Shown one piece after another: positions 8,736 to 18,320 of a stretch of DNA of 64,000 nucleotides (position 1 is the stretch's first letter; each line of letters starts with the position of its first letter). Both the position numbers and the translations under genes were made by a program. The notes under the pieces are model-generated. The model saw nothing but the letters and a program-made list of their open reading frames with translations. It made no database searches and was not told the DNA's origin. The stretch is from Ewingella allii (GTDB taxonomy: Bacteria; Pseudomonadota; Gammaproteobacteria; Enterobacterales; Enterobacteriaceae), in NCBI RefSeq assembly GCF_044430645.1, contig NZ_JAWUDN010000008.1, forward strand, positions 1 through 64,000. The letters are read 5' to 3'.

Positions 8736-10040
8736 TTGTTTGACCGTTATGAAGCCGGTGAGCAGGCCGTACTGGTTCATATCTATTTCTCGCGAGACAA
8801 AGACACGGAAGACCTGAGCGAATTCGAATCGCTGGTATCTTCTGCAGGTGTTGAGGCGTTACAAGTCGTCACAGGTAGCCGTAAGGCTCCACACCCTAAA
8901 TACTTTGTCGGTGAAGGAAAGGCCCAAGAAATTGCAGACGCAGTTAAAGCAACTGGCGCGTCTGTTATCCTGTTTGATCATGCACTTACACCTGGCCAGG
9001 AGAGAAACCTGGAAGCACTGTGCGAATGTCGCGTGGTCGATCGTACCGGACTAATTTTAGATATTTTTGCCCAGCGTGCTCGAACCCATGAAGGTAAATT
9101 ACAAGTAGAATTGGCGCAATTACGCCACATTGCTACCCGATTGGTTCGCGGTTGGACACACCTTGAGCGTCAAGGTGGCGGTATTGGTGCTCGTGGGCCG
9201 GGTGAAACCCAGCTCGAAACCGACCGTCGTTTATTACGCGACAGGATAACGCTTATCCTCAGCCGACTTGAGAAAGTCGCCAAGCAGCGTGAACAAGGCC
9301 GTCGGGCGCGTATTCGTGCCGATATCCCCACTGTTTCGCTCGTCGGTTATACCAACGCCGGCAAATCAACGCTGTTTAACCGTATTACTGAGGCCGACGT
9401 GTTTGTGGCCGATCAGTTGTTCGCCACGCTAGACCCGACAGTCCGACGCATTTCGGTCGCAGATGTCGGCGAAACAGTGCTGGCGGATACCGTAGGGTTT
9501 ATTCGTCACCTGCCCCATGATTTAGTCGCCGCTTTTAAAGCGACATTGCAGGAAACCCGACAGGCAACTCTGCTAATGCATGTGATAGACGCAGCGGATA
9601 TTCGTGTTGAGGAAAATATCGACGCGGTGAATACGGTGCTAGCAGAGATTGAAGCAGATGATATCCCTGTGCTGTTAGTGATGAATAAAATAGATATGTT
9701 GGATGACTTTGTCCCGCGTATCGACCGCAACGATGAGAATTTGCCGATCAGGGTCTGGCTTTCAGCCGTGACCGGTGAAGGTATCCCGTTGTTATTTCAG
9801 GCATTGACGGAGCGTCTTTCTGGTGAAATAGCGCAGCATGAATTGCGTTTACCACCGGAGGCAGGCCGCCTTCGTAGCCGTTTTTACCAGCTTCAGGCTA
9901 TTGAAAAAGAATGGATTGAAGAGGATGGAAGTATCGGTCTTATGGTGCGAATGCCCATTGTTGACTGGAACCGCCTCTGCAAACAAGAACAGGCACTGAG
10001 TGGTTATGTCCGCAACCAGAACCTGTCTGATTTGGCCTGA
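8736..10040 (+). CDS. hflX: Ribosome-associated GTPase HflX
   Basis: HflX is a GTPase that splits stalled 70S ribosomes, notably under heat stress. The 434-residue product has the HflX-specific GGIGARGPGETQLE segment (about 148-161), the G1 motif GYTNAGKS (204-211), DTVGFI (G3) and NKID (G4). The start is a TTG at 8736, preceded by gagagg with eight bases of spacing. The encoded MFDRYEAGEQAVLVHIYF matches the E. coli N-terminus closely, so the TTG start is trusted. Confidence 0.96.
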   Translation: MFDRYEAGEQAVLVHIYFSRDKDTEDLSEFESLVSSAGVEALQVVTGSRKAPHPKYFVGEGKAQEIADAVKATGASVILFDHALTPGQERNLEALCECRVVDRTGLILDIFAQRARTHEGKLQVELAQLRHIATRLVRGWTHLERQGGGIGARGPGETQLETDRRLLRDRITLILSRLEKVAKQREQGRRARIRADIPTVSLVGYTNAGKSTLFNRITEADVFVADQLFATLDPTVRRISVADVGETVLADTVGFIRHLPHDLVAAFKATLQETRQATLLMHVIDAADIRVEENIDAVNTVLAEIEADDIPVLLVMNKIDMLDDFVPRIDRNDENLPIRVWLSAVTGEGIPLLFQALTERLSGEIAQHELRLPPEAGRLRSRFYQLQAIEKEWIEEDGSIGLMVRMPIVDWNRLCKQEQALSGYVRNQNLSDLA

Positions 10041-10073
10041 AGAACACCAATCATAGAATAATGGAGCTATAAC

Positions 10074-11354
10074 ATGGCGTGGAATCAGCCCGGTAATAAC
10101 GGACAGGACCGCGACCCCTGGGGCAGCAGCAACAATAGCGGCAACTCTGGTGGAAATAATTCTGGTGGTAATAACAACAAAGGTGGCCGCGAACAGGGCC
10201 CGCCTGACCTTGATGATATCTTCCGTAAACTCAGCAAAAAGCTGGGTGGTTTCGGTGGAAAAGGCTCGGGCAATGGCAATGGAACCGGCAATGGTTCTAG
10301 TCCGCAAAACAGCCTAAGCGGTCGTATTATCGGTATCGCCGTGGTGGCCGTGGTCGTTATCTGGGCCGCCAGCGGTTTCTACACGATTAAAGAAGCGGAG
10401 CGCGGCGTTGTGACGCGTTTCGGTAAGTTTAGCCATCTGGTCCAGCCTGGTCTGAACTGGAAACCAACCTTCATCGATCAGGTTCGTGCTGTTAACGTCG
10501 AATCCGTGCGTGAATTGGCGGCATCTGGCGTCATGCTGACCTCCGACGAGAACGTCGTGCGCGTCGAGATGAACGTTCAGTATCGCGTTACCGACCCAGA
10601 AGCTTACCTGTTCAGCGTAGCTAATGCTGACGACAGCCTGAGTCAGGCAACTGACAGTGCGCTGCGTGGCGTTATCGGTAAGTACACGATGGATAAAATC
10701 CTGACTGAAGGCCGTACCACGGTGCGTAGCGACACCCAACGCGTATTGGAAGAAACCATTCGTCCATACAAAATGGGTATTACGGTTCAGGACGTCAACT
10801 TCCAGACCGCGCGTCCACCGGAAGAAGTGAAAGCGGCTTTCGATAACGCCATCGCCGCCCGTGAGAAAGAGCAGCAGTCTATTCGTGAAGCAGAAGCCTA
10901 CGCTAACCAGATCCAGCCTCAGGCAAACGGTGAAGCACAGCGTAAGCTGGAAGATGCTAAAGCCTATAAAGACCGTACGGTTCTGGAAGCACAGGGTGAA
11001 GTGGCTCGTTTCGCCAAGCTGCTGCCTGAATATAAAGCTGCGCCGGAAATTACCCGCGAGCGTCTTTATATCGAAACCATGCAGAACGTCCTTAGCCATA
11101 CTCGTAAAATCTTGGTTAACGACAAGAGCAACAATCTGATGATGTTGCCTCTGGACCAAATTATGCGCGGCGGCAACGCAGCTGCATCAAAAGGAAGTGA
11201 TCAGGGTGGGCTTCTGCCTCCTAGATCTTCAAGTTCACTGAACAGTGTGAACAGCAGTGCCAATAACAGCGGTTCCCGTTCGTCTGGCAGTGTCATGGAC
11301 CAACGCCGTGCTGATGCACAGCGTGACGATACACTTCGCGTAGGGAGAGAATAA
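10074..11354 (+). CDS. hflK: FtsH protease modulator HflK
   Basis: HflK forms with HflC a large membrane cage around FtsH and modulates its proteolysis of membrane proteins. The 426-residue product has a Gly/Asn-rich cytoplasmic N-terminus (about 1-80), one transmembrane helix at about 84-101, and then a periplasmic SPFH/band-7 domain. A long helical region and a Ser/Asn-rich tail follow. hflC starts 2 bp after the stop, so the pair is coupled. Its partner gene ftsH is also in this window at 60840. Confidence 0.97.
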   Translation: MAWNQPGNNGQDRDPWGSSNNSGNSGGNNSGGNNNKGGREQGPPDLDDIFRKLSKKLGGFGGKGSGNGNGTGNGSSPQNSLSGRIIGIAVVAVVVIWAASGFYTIKEAERGVVTRFGKFSHLVQPGLNWKPTFIDQVRAVNVESVRELAASGVMLTSDENVVRVEMNVQYRVTDPEAYLFSVANADDSLSQATDSALRGVIGKYTMDKILTEGRTTVRSDTQRVLEETIRPYKMGITVQDVNFQTARPPEEVKAAFDNAIAAREKEQQSIREAEAYANQIQPQANGEAQRKLEDAKAYKDRTVLEAQGEVARFAKLLPEYKAAPEITRERLYIETMQNVLSHTRKILVNDKSNNLMMLPLDQIMRGGNAAASKGSDQGGLLPPRSSSSLNSVNSSANNSGSRSSGSVMDQRRADAQRDDTLRVGRE

Positions 11355-11356
11355 CA

Positions 11357-12352
11357 ATGCGTAAGTCATTTTTACTTATCGTCGTTGTGGTGCTGGTGGC
11401 GCTTTATGCTTCACTGTTTGTGGTTCAGGAAGGCGAGCGCGGTATCGTGCTGCGTTTCGGCAAGGTTCTTCGTGATAGCGAAAATAAACCTTTGGTTTAT
11501 GAGCCAGGCCTGCACTTCAAAGTACCTTTTGTTGAGTCGGTGAAAACCCTCGACGCGCGTATCCAGACCATGGATAACCAGGCTGACCGTTTCGTGACCA
11601 GCGAGAAGAAAGACCTGATCGTTGACTCATATCTGAAATGGCGTATCAGTGATTTCAGCCGTTACTATCTGGCAACGGGCGGCGGCGACGTCTCTCAGGC
11701 AGAAGTGCTGTTGAAACGTAAACTGAGTGACCGTCTGCGTTCTGAAATCGGTCGTTTGGATGTTAAAGACATCGTGACTGACTCACGTGGCCGTCTGACG
11801 CTGGACGTTCGCGACGCGCTGAACAACGGTTCTGCTGAAGAAGTTGAAGCGACCACCGAAGCTGATGATGCGATTGCCTCAGTAGCTAAACGCGTTGAGC
11901 GTGAAACCAGCGGCGAACAGCCTGCGGTGAATCCAAACAGTATGGCAGCGTTGGGTATTCAGGTTATCGACGTGCGTTTGAAGCAAATTAACTTGCCACA
12001 GGAAGTGTCGAGCGCCATTTACGACCGTATGCGTGCTGAACGTAACGCGGTTGCATTGCGCCACATCTCCCAAGGTCTGGAAGAAGCTGAAAAACTGCGC
12101 GCAACGGCTGACTACGAGAGAACCCGTACCGTTGCCGAAGCTGAGCGTACTGCGCGTATCACTCGCGGTGAAGGTGATGCAGAAGCCGCTAAGCTGTTTG
12201 CTGATGCCTTCAGTCAGGATCCAGACTTCTACGCATTCATTCGTAGCCTGCGTGCTTACGAAGAGAGCTTCAGCAGCGGTAACGATGTCATGGTGATGAG
12301 CCCAGACAACGATTTCTTCCGCTTCATGAAGTCCCCAGATAAAACCAAGTAA
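11357..12352 (+). CDS. hflC: FtsH protease modulator HflC
   Basis: HflC is the partner of HflK in the HflKC complex that surrounds FtsH at the inner membrane. The 331-residue product has one N-terminal transmembrane helix (about 4-22), then a SPFH/band-7 domain beginning QEGERGIVLRFGKV. A long charged helix rich in RTVAEAERTARI follows. A factor-independent terminator comes 19 bp after the stop, ending the hflX-hflK-hflC unit. Confidence 0.97.
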   Translation: MRKSFLLIVVVVLVALYASLFVVQEGERGIVLRFGKVLRDSENKPLVYEPGLHFKVPFVESVKTLDARIQTMDNQADRFVTSEKKDLIVDSYLKWRISDFSRYYLATGGGDVSQAEVLLKRKLSDRLRSEIGRLDVKDIVTDSRGRLTLDVRDALNNGSAEEVEATTEADDAIASVAKRVERETSGEQPAVNPNSMAALGIQVIDVRLKQINLPQEVSSAIYDRMRAERNAVALRHISQGLEEAEKLRATADYERTRTVAEAERTARITRGEGDAEAAKLFADAFSQDPDFYAFIRSLRAYEESFSSGNDVMVMSPDNDFFRFMKSPDKTK

Positions 12353-12371
12353 TCAGGTTTTGCTGATAATC

Positions 12372-12396
12372 AAAAGGCCCTTAACGGGGCCTTTTG
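12372..12396 (+). terminator. Terminator after hflC
   Basis: The stem aaaaggccc / ggggcctttt with a five-base loop is followed by a short T-rich tail. It separates hflC from yjeT. Confidence 0.8.
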
Positions 12397-12436
12397 TGTT
12401 ATATGAGCCCGTCAATTCACAGAGAAAAGAGCAAAA

Positions 12437-12637
12437 ATGAATTCGAGCATTTGGTTAGCGCTGGGGTTAGTTCTGGTTCTGGAAGGTTTAGGACCGATGC
12501 TTTACCCTAAAGGGTGGCGAAAAATGATTCAATCCATGACCCAGTTGCCTGACAGCGTTTTGCGCCGTTTTGGTGGCGCTCTTGTGGTTGCCGGCTTCGT
12601 TATTTACTACATGTTGCGGAATCAGGCCGGTGGCTAA
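12437..12637 (+). CDS. yjeT: Small inner-membrane protein YjeT (DUF2065)
   Basis: A 66-residue membrane protein of the DUF2065 family, found between hflC and purA in enterobacteria. Two hydrophobic segments are visible (about 4-22 and 46-61), joined by a basic loop with KGWRKM. The function is not established. The agagaaaag before the ATG is a weak ribosome binding site. The conserved position and family match support it despite the small size. Confidence 0.9.
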   Translation: MNSSIWLALGLVLVLEGLGPMLYPKGWRKMIQSMTQLPDSVLRRFGGALVVAGFVIYYMLRNQAGG

Positions 12638-12699
12638 AGATTTGTGACTAACCTGCGTCACTTTTGAATTTGGCGCGTAGCAGGAAATGGAAAAATTTC

Positions 12700-12715
12700 A
12701 CGCAATCGTATACTA
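12700..12715 (+). promoter_or_regulatory. Candidate PurR operator upstream of purA
   Basis: The 16-mer from 12700 reads acgcaatcgtatacta and matches nine of the eleven fixed positions of the PurR consensus ANGCAANCGNTTNCNT. It lies 65 bp before the purA start. purA is a known PurR target in E. coli, so position and sequence agree. Binding itself is inferred. Confidence 0.5.
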
Positions 12716-12780
12716 AAAGTGCTGGAAACCGCGGATTGAGATGTTAGAATCCTTTTTTAAGCAACCTGGTGATTCTTGAG

Positions 12781-14079
12781 ATGGGTAAGAACGTCGTCGT
12801 ACTCGGCACTCAATGGGGTGACGAAGGGAAGGGCAAGGTCGTCGACCTGCTGACCGAACGGGCTAAATATGTTGTGCGCTATCAGGGCGGTCACAACGCT
12901 GGTCATACTCTGGTTATTAACGGTGAAAAAACCGTTCTTCATTTAATTCCTTCTGGCATTTTGCGTGAAAACGTCACCAGCATCATCGGCAACGGTGTTG
13001 TACTGGCGCCTGACGCCTTAATGAAAGAAATGGGCCAGCTTGAAGCTCGTGGCATCCCTGTACGCGAACGTCTGTTACTGTCTGAAGCCTGCCCGCTGAT
13101 CCTGCCTTACCATGTCGCTCTGGACATGGCGCGCGAAAAAGCGCGTGGCGATAAAGCTATCGGCACCACCGGTCGTGGTATCGGCCCTGCTTATGAAGAT
13201 AAAGTTGCTCGTCGCGGTCTGCGCGTGGGTGATCTCTTCAACAAAGAAACTTTCGCCAGCAAGCTGAAAGAAATCATCGATTATCACAACTTCCAGTTAG
13301 TGAACTACTACAAAGTAGAAGCCGTTGATTACCAGAAGACTCTGGACGACGTGATGGCTATCGCTGACATCCTGACCGGAATGGTAGTTGACGTGTCTGA
13401 ACTGCTGGATGGCGCGCGTAAGCGTGGCGACCTGATCATGTTCGAAGGCGCACAAGGCACCTTGCTGGACATCGACCACGGTACTTATCCATACGTGACC
13501 TCTTCTAACACCACGGCTGGCGGCGTTGCTACCGGTTCTGGTATTGGTCCACGTTACGTTGATTACGTTCTGGGTATCGTTAAAGCCTACTCCACTCGCG
13601 TAGGTGCAGGTCCGTTCCCTACTGAACTGTTCGATGAAACTGGCGAGTACCTGCGTAAGCAAGGTAACGAGTTTGGTGCAACCACTGGCCGTAGCCGTCG
13701 TTGTGGCTGGTTGGACATCGTTGCGGTACGCCGTGCTGTGCAGATCAACTCCCTGTCTGGCTTCTGCTTGACCAAGCTGGACGTGCTGGATGGCCTGAAA
13801 GAAGTCAAACTGTGCATCGGTTACCGTATGCCAGATGGCCGCGAAATGACTACCACCCCGCTGGCAGCAGAAGGCTGGGAAGGCATTGAGCCAATCTACG
13901 AAACCATGCCTGGCTGGACAGAAACCACCTTCGGCGTGAAGCAAGTAGACAAGCTGCCACAGGCGGCGCTGGACTACATCAAACGCATCGAAGAGTTGAC
14001 TGAAGTGCCAATCGATATCATTTCGACTGGTCCGGATCGTAGCGAAACCATGATCCTGCGCGACCCGTTTGACGCATAA
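12781..14079 (+). CDS. purA: Adenylosuccinate synthetase PurA
   Basis: PurA condenses IMP with aspartate using GTP, the first committed step from IMP to AMP. The 432-residue product has the P-loop-like WGDEGKG (12-18), the GTTGRGIGPAYEDK IMP-binding segment and the C-terminal TGPDRSETM. A frame open from a GTG at 12769 would add four residues, but MGKNVVVLGTQWGDEGKG from 12781 matches E. coli. A terminator follows 38 bp after the stop. Confidence 0.97.
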   Translation: MGKNVVVLGTQWGDEGKGKVVDLLTERAKYVVRYQGGHNAGHTLVINGEKTVLHLIPSGILRENVTSIIGNGVVLAPDALMKEMGQLEARGIPVRERLLLSEACPLILPYHVALDMAREKARGDKAIGTTGRGIGPAYEDKVARRGLRVGDLFNKETFASKLKEIIDYHNFQLVNYYKVEAVDYQKTLDDVMAIADILTGMVVDVSELLDGARKRGDLIMFEGAQGTLLDIDHGTYPYVTSSNTTAGGVATGSGIGPRYVDYVLGIVKAYSTRVGAGPFPTELFDETGEYLRKQGNEFGATTGRSRRCGWLDIVAVRRAVQINSLSGFCLTKLDVLDGLKEVKLCIGYRMPDGREMTTTPLAAEGWEGIEPIYETMPGWTETTFGVKQVDKLPQAALDYIKRIEELTEVPIDIISTGPDRSETMILRDPFDA

Positions 14080-14117
14080 CAGCCCGGCTGTTTGCTGCTA
14101 ACGCCGCAATGAAATCC

Positions 14118-14141
14118 AAACCGGGCCTTGTGCCCGGTTTT
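14118..14141 (+). terminator. Terminator after purA
   Basis: The hairpin aaaccgggc / gcccggttt has a five-base loop (cttgt) and is followed by tgttg. The T-tract is short but the stem is strong. Confidence 0.75.
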
Positions 14142-14329
14142 GTTGTATAGAGTAAAGTTTTTCTTCCCGCCTATGCTTGTGTACTTCTCATAAACCATCC
14201 ACTATCTAAATGATTAGCCGCGAACTTCATCGCTGGTTTATCATCAACACGCTAATTTAAATAATCTTCTTAACCCTGTTGTCATCGTCGAAAGAGAAAG
14301 AACGGGTAAACTACTACCCAGAGGTATGT

Positions 14330-14755
14330 GTGCAGTTAACGAGTTTTACTGATTATGGTTTGCGGGCACTGATTTACATGGCGGCACTGCCAGATGATCA
14401 GATGACCAATATTTCACAGGTCACCGAGGTTTATGGTGTATCGCGTAACCATATGGTGAAAATCATCAATCAGTTAAGCCGGGCTGGATTGGTCACAGCC
14501 GTGCGGGGTAAGAACGGTGGGATTAAGCTGGGTAAGCCAGCAGAAACTATCCTTATTGGCGACGTAGTGCGTGAGCTTGAACCTTTGACGCTGGTGAACT
14601 GCGCCCAAGATTTCTGCCACATCACGCCAGCGTGCCGACTTAAGCAGGTATTACACACTGCTGTAGAACATTTTCTTGATGAGCTGAATCAATATACTTT
14701 GGCTGACATGGTTAAAGACAATTCATCGCTCTACAAATTATTGCTTGTTGAATGA
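14330..14755 (+). CDS. nsrR: Nitric-oxide-sensing repressor NsrR
   Basis: NsrR is an Rrf2-family repressor whose iron-sulfur cluster reacts with nitric oxide, releasing genes such as hmp. The 141-residue product has an N-terminal winged helix with VYGVSRNHMVKIINQL, and the three cluster cysteines fall at 91, 96 and 102. The open frame extends back to 14279, but the GTG at 14330 has agagg at good spacing and gives the exact E. coli length (VQLTSFTDYG...). It ends 41 bp before rnr. Confidence 0.96.
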   Translation: MQLTSFTDYGLRALIYMAALPDDQMTNISQVTEVYGVSRNHMVKIINQLSRAGLVTAVRGKNGGIKLGKPAETILIGDVVRELEPLTLVNCAQDFCHITPACRLKQVLHTAVEHFLDELNQYTLADMVKDNSSLYKLLLVE

Positions 14756-14796
14756 AAGAGTTTCAACAAACTGCTGATGACAACGGAGGAACCGCT

Positions 14797-17340
14797 ATGT
14801 CACAAGATCCATTCCTGGAACGAGAAGCAGAGAAGTACGAATCACCTATTCCAAGTCGTGAATTTATTCTTGAACATCTCGCTAAACGTGAAACCCCTGC
14901 CAGCCGCGAAGAGCTTGGCAATGAACTGAATTTATCCGGCGAAGAAGCGCTGGAAGCACTGCGCCGCCGTCTGCGTGCCATGGAGCGTGATGGCCAGCTA
15001 GTCTTTACTCGCCGCCAGTGTTACGCACTGCCAGAGCGCCTGGACCTGCTGAAAGGCACGGTCATTGGCCACCGCGATGGTTACGGCTTCTTGCGCCTCG
15101 AAGGCGTGAAAAAGGACGACGTTTACCTCTCTGCCGAACAGATGAAAATGTGCATCCACGGCGACGTGGTGCTGGCGCAGCCTATCGGCACTGACCGTAA
15201 AGGTCGTCGCGAAGCCCGTATCGTGCGCGTGGTGGTACCGAAAACTAGCCAAATCGTTGGCCGCTACTTCACCGACGCCGGTGCAGGCTTTGTGGTGCCG
15301 GACGACAGCCGTTTAAGCTTCGATATCCTGATCCCAGCCGACGCCATTAACGGCGCGCGCATGGGCTATATGGTGGTGGTCGAGCTGACCCAGCGCCCAA
15401 CGCGCCGCACCAAAGCCGTGGGGAAAATTGTTGAAGTGCTGGGCGACAAAATGGGCACCAGCATGGCAGTAGATATCGCGCTGCGTACTCATGAAATTCC
15501 TCACGTTTGGCCGCCGCAGGTGCTCAAGCAGGTTGAAGGCCTGAGCGAGCAGGTGCCGGAAGAGGCTAAAAAAGGCCGCGTCGATTTACGCAAATTGCCG
15601 CTGGTCACCATTGATGGGGAAGACGCCCGCGACTTCGATGACGCCGTATACTGCGAGAAAAAACGCGGTGGCGGTTGGCGTCTCTGGGTGGCTATCGCCG
15701 ATGTCAGCTATTACGTGCGTCACGGCACCGCGCTGGACGACGAAGCCCGCAGCCGCGCGACCTCTGTCTACTTCCCGTCGCAGGTTGTGCCAATGCTGCC
15801 GGAAGTGCTGTCCAACGGCCTGTGCTCGCTCAACCCGCAGGTTGACCGTCTGTGTATGGTCTGCGAGATGACCATCTCCGCGCAGGGCAAGCTGACCGGC
15901 TCGAAATTCTATGAAGCGGTGATGAGCTCCCATGCTCGCCTGACCTACAACAAAGTCTGGCGCATCATCGACGGCGACGAAGAGCTGCGCGAGCAGTACA
16001 GCCCCCTGGTGAAACACCTGCAAGAGCTGCACACCATGTACAAAGTGCTGGATCAGGCGCGTGCAGAGCGTGGCGGTATTGCCTTCGAAACCGAAGAAGC
16101 CAAGTTTATCTTCAACGCCGAGCGCCGTATCGAGCGCGTCGAGCCGACCGTGCGTAACGATGCCCACAAACTGATCGAAGAGTGCATGATTTTGGCGAAC
16201 ATCGCCGCCGCGCGCTTTGTTGAGAAGCACAACGAGCCGGCGCTGTTCCGCGTCCACGACCGTCCAAGCGACGACCACATCTCCGCGCTGAAAAGCGTGC
16301 TGGGTGAGTTAGGCCTGGTGATGGGCGGCGGCATGAAGCCTGAGCCGAAAGATTACGCGCAAATCATGGATGAGCTGGCGGATCGCCCTGACCGCGAAAT
16401 GCTGCAAACCATGCTGCTGCGTTCAATGAAGCAGGCGATTTATGATCCGGAAAACCGCGGTCACTTCGGTCTGGCGCTGCAATCTTATGGTCATTTCACG
16501 TCGCCAATTCGTCGCTACCCTGACCTGGCGCTGCACCGTGCGATTAAGTACCTGCTGGCGAAAGAGCACGGCACGCTGAAAGAGCGCTGGACGCCAACCG
16601 GCGGCTGGCACAGTGATTACGAAGACATGCTGCAACTGGGCGAGCACTGCTCAATGGCCGAGCGCCGCGCTGATGAAGCAACGCGTAACGTGGCCGATTG
16701 GCTGAAGTGTGACTTCATGCAAGACCACGTGGGCGAAGTGTTTAACGGCATTATCGCCAGCGTCACCGGCTTCGGCTTCTTCGTGCGCCTCAACGACCTG
16801 TTCATCGATGGGCTGGTGCACGTCTCCACGCTGGATAATGACTATTACCGTTACGACAACATCGGTCAGCGTTTGATTGGTGAGTCCTCCGGCATGGTTT
16901 ATCGCTTGGGCGATACCGTCGAAATCCGCGTTGAAGCTGTGCACATGGACGAGCGCAAAATCGACTTTGCTCTGGTGTCCAGCACGCGCAAACCGCGTGG
17001 TGAAGGTAAAACTGCCCGCGATCGTGCGAAGACGCCGGGTGAACGCGCCATGCGCCCAACCGGCCCGGCCAACGGCGGTCGCCGCCGCACGGGCAAGAAA
17101 GGGGTGAACTTTGAGCCGGACAGCGCTTTCCGTAAAGAAGACGGCAAGCCAGCCAAACCCGCGCGTTCGAAAAAAGCCGCGAAAGATGCCGCTGTAGCCC
17201 CTGTAGATAAAGGGGCTGTTAAAGGGGCGACGGGCAAAGACGGTAAGCCGAAGAAGACCAAAAAGCCTTCTGACAAAACGCAGAAAATTGCCGCCGCCAC
17301 TAAAGCCAAGCGTGCAAAGAAAAAGCAGTCTGACAGCTAG
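14797..17340 (+). CDS. rnr: Ribonuclease R
   Basis: RNase R is a processive 3'-5' exoribonuclease that degrades structured RNA, rRNA fragments and trans-translated mRNA. The 847-residue product has an N-terminal helix-turn-helix-like domain, cold-shock domains (about 80-230), the RNB catalytic domain with DGEDARDFDD at 273-282, and an S1 domain (about 640-725). A long Lys-rich tail follows. The frame opens at 14752, but the ATG at 14797 has cggagga upstream and starts MSQDPFLERE as in E. coli. The tail is somewhat longer than the E. coli one (813 aa). Confidence 0.97.
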   Translation: MSQDPFLEREAEKYESPIPSREFILEHLAKRETPASREELGNELNLSGEEALEALRRRLRAMERDGQLVFTRRQCYALPERLDLLKGTVIGHRDGYGFLRLEGVKKDDVYLSAEQMKMCIHGDVVLAQPIGTDRKGRREARIVRVVVPKTSQIVGRYFTDAGAGFVVPDDSRLSFDILIPADAINGARMGYMVVVELTQRPTRRTKAVGKIVEVLGDKMGTSMAVDIALRTHEIPHVWPPQVLKQVEGLSEQVPEEAKKGRVDLRKLPLVTIDGEDARDFDDAVYCEKKRGGGWRLWVAIADVSYYVRHGTALDDEARSRATSVYFPSQVVPMLPEVLSNGLCSLNPQVDRLCMVCEMTISAQGKLTGSKFYEAVMSSHARLTYNKVWRIIDGDEELREQYSPLVKHLQELHTMYKVLDQARAERGGIAFETEEAKFIFNAERRIERVEPTVRNDAHKLIEECMILANIAAARFVEKHNEPALFRVHDRPSDDHISALKSVLGELGLVMGGGMKPEPKDYAQIMDELADRPDREMLQTMLLRSMKQAIYDPENRGHFGLALQSYGHFTSPIRRYPDLALHRAIKYLLAKEHGTLKERWTPTGGWHSDYEDMLQLGEHCSMAERRADEATRNVADWLKCDFMQDHVGEVFNGIIASVTGFGFFVRLNDLFIDGLVHVSTLDNDYYRYDNIGQRLIGESSGMVYRLGDTVEIRVEAVHMDERKIDFALVSSTRKPRGEGKTARDRAKTPGERAMRPTGPANGGRRRTGKKGVNFEPDSAFRKEDGKPAKPARSKKAAKDAAVAPVDKGAVKGATGKDGKPKKTKKPSDKTQKIAAATKAKRAKKKQSDS

Positions 17341-17427
17341 CCGGACGGGTGATAGAATCGCCCGCAACCTTGTTTAATGTTTAATTGCGGACAGCATGCT
17401 GTCCGCAAGTCTATTTTAAAGAGCATC

Positions 17428-18168
17428 ATGAGCGAAATTATCTACGGTATTCACTCCGTTAAAGCCTTACTCGACAACGATCCGCAGCGCTTTCTGGAAG
17501 TTTTTATCCTGAAAGGCCGTGACGACAAACGCCTGAAACCCTTGATCGATGAGCTGGAAGCCAGCGGCATTGTGATTCAGGTGGCAAACCGTCAATGGCT
17601 GGATGAGAAGTCCGAAGGTGCGGTGCATCAGGGCATTATCGCCCGCGTGCGCGAAGGGCGTCAGTATCAGGAGAATGATCTTCCTGCGCTGCTTGAAAGC
17701 CTCGACAGCCCATTCCTGCTGGTGCTGGACGGCGTGACTGACCCGCATAACCTGGGTGCTTGCCTGCGTACGGCTGACGCGGCGGGCGTTCACGCGGTGA
17801 TTGTTCCTCGTGACCGTTCTGCCAAGCTAAACGCCACGGCGAAGAAAGTCGCCAGCGGCGCAGCAGAGAACGTGCCGTTAATCAACGTGACCAACCTGGC
17901 GCGCACCCTGCGCGTGTTGCAGGAGCACAATGTCTGGATCGTCGGCACCGCCGGTGAAGCCGACCACAACCTGTATCAGAGCAAAATGACCGGCCCAATG
18001 GCGCTGGTGATGGGTGCCGAAGGCGAAGGTATGCGCCGCCTGACTCGCGAACACTGCGACGAGCTGATCAGCATCCCAATGGCCGGTTCTGTCTCTTCTC
18101 TAAACGTATCAGTGGCGACTGGCGTCTGCTTGTTCGAAGCTGTGCGCCAGCGCGCGCTTAAAGCCTAA
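17428..18168 (+). CDS. rlmB: 23S rRNA (Gm2251) 2'-O-methyltransferase RlmB
   Basis: RlmB methylates G2251 in the P-loop of 23S rRNA. The 246-residue SPOUT methyltransferase shows DGVTDPHNLGA, VMGAEGEGM and SLNVSVATG, which build the knotted S-adenosylmethionine site. The frame opens at 17377, but the ATG at 17428 gives MSEIIYGIHSV, matching E. coli. It follows rnr by 87 bp and ends at a strong terminator. Confidence 0.97.
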   Translation: MSEIIYGIHSVKALLDNDPQRFLEVFILKGRDDKRLKPLIDELEASGIVIQVANRQWLDEKSEGAVHQGIIARVREGRQYQENDLPALLESLDSPFLLVLDGVTDPHNLGACLRTADAAGVHAVIVPRDRSAKLNATAKKVASGAAENVPLINVTNLARTLRVLQEHNVWIVGTAGEADHNLYQSKMTGPMALVMGAEGEGMRRLTREHCDELISIPMAGSVSSLNVSVATGVCLFEAVRQRALKA

Positions 18169-18195
18169 TCTTTCGGATTAAGTCTTTGATAATTA

Positions 18196-18222
18196 AACGG
18201 GAGCCAACAGGCTCCCGTTTTG
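18196..18222 (+). terminator. Terminator after rlmB
   Basis: A perfect stem aacgggagcc / ggctcccgtt closes on an aaca loop, followed by a short T-run. Confidence 0.85.
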
Positions 18223-18320
18223 CATTCCTGCCTTTGTGATCTACCCGCCGGTTAATTCCCCGATTTTTACCATACTTGATCCCATCACGACGTGGCCCTT
18301 TTACAGTCATGGAGAACATT

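Noticed and set aside
18223..18320. Ada-binding site before aidB
   Set aside because: No AAAGCGCA-like box was found in the short upstream region.
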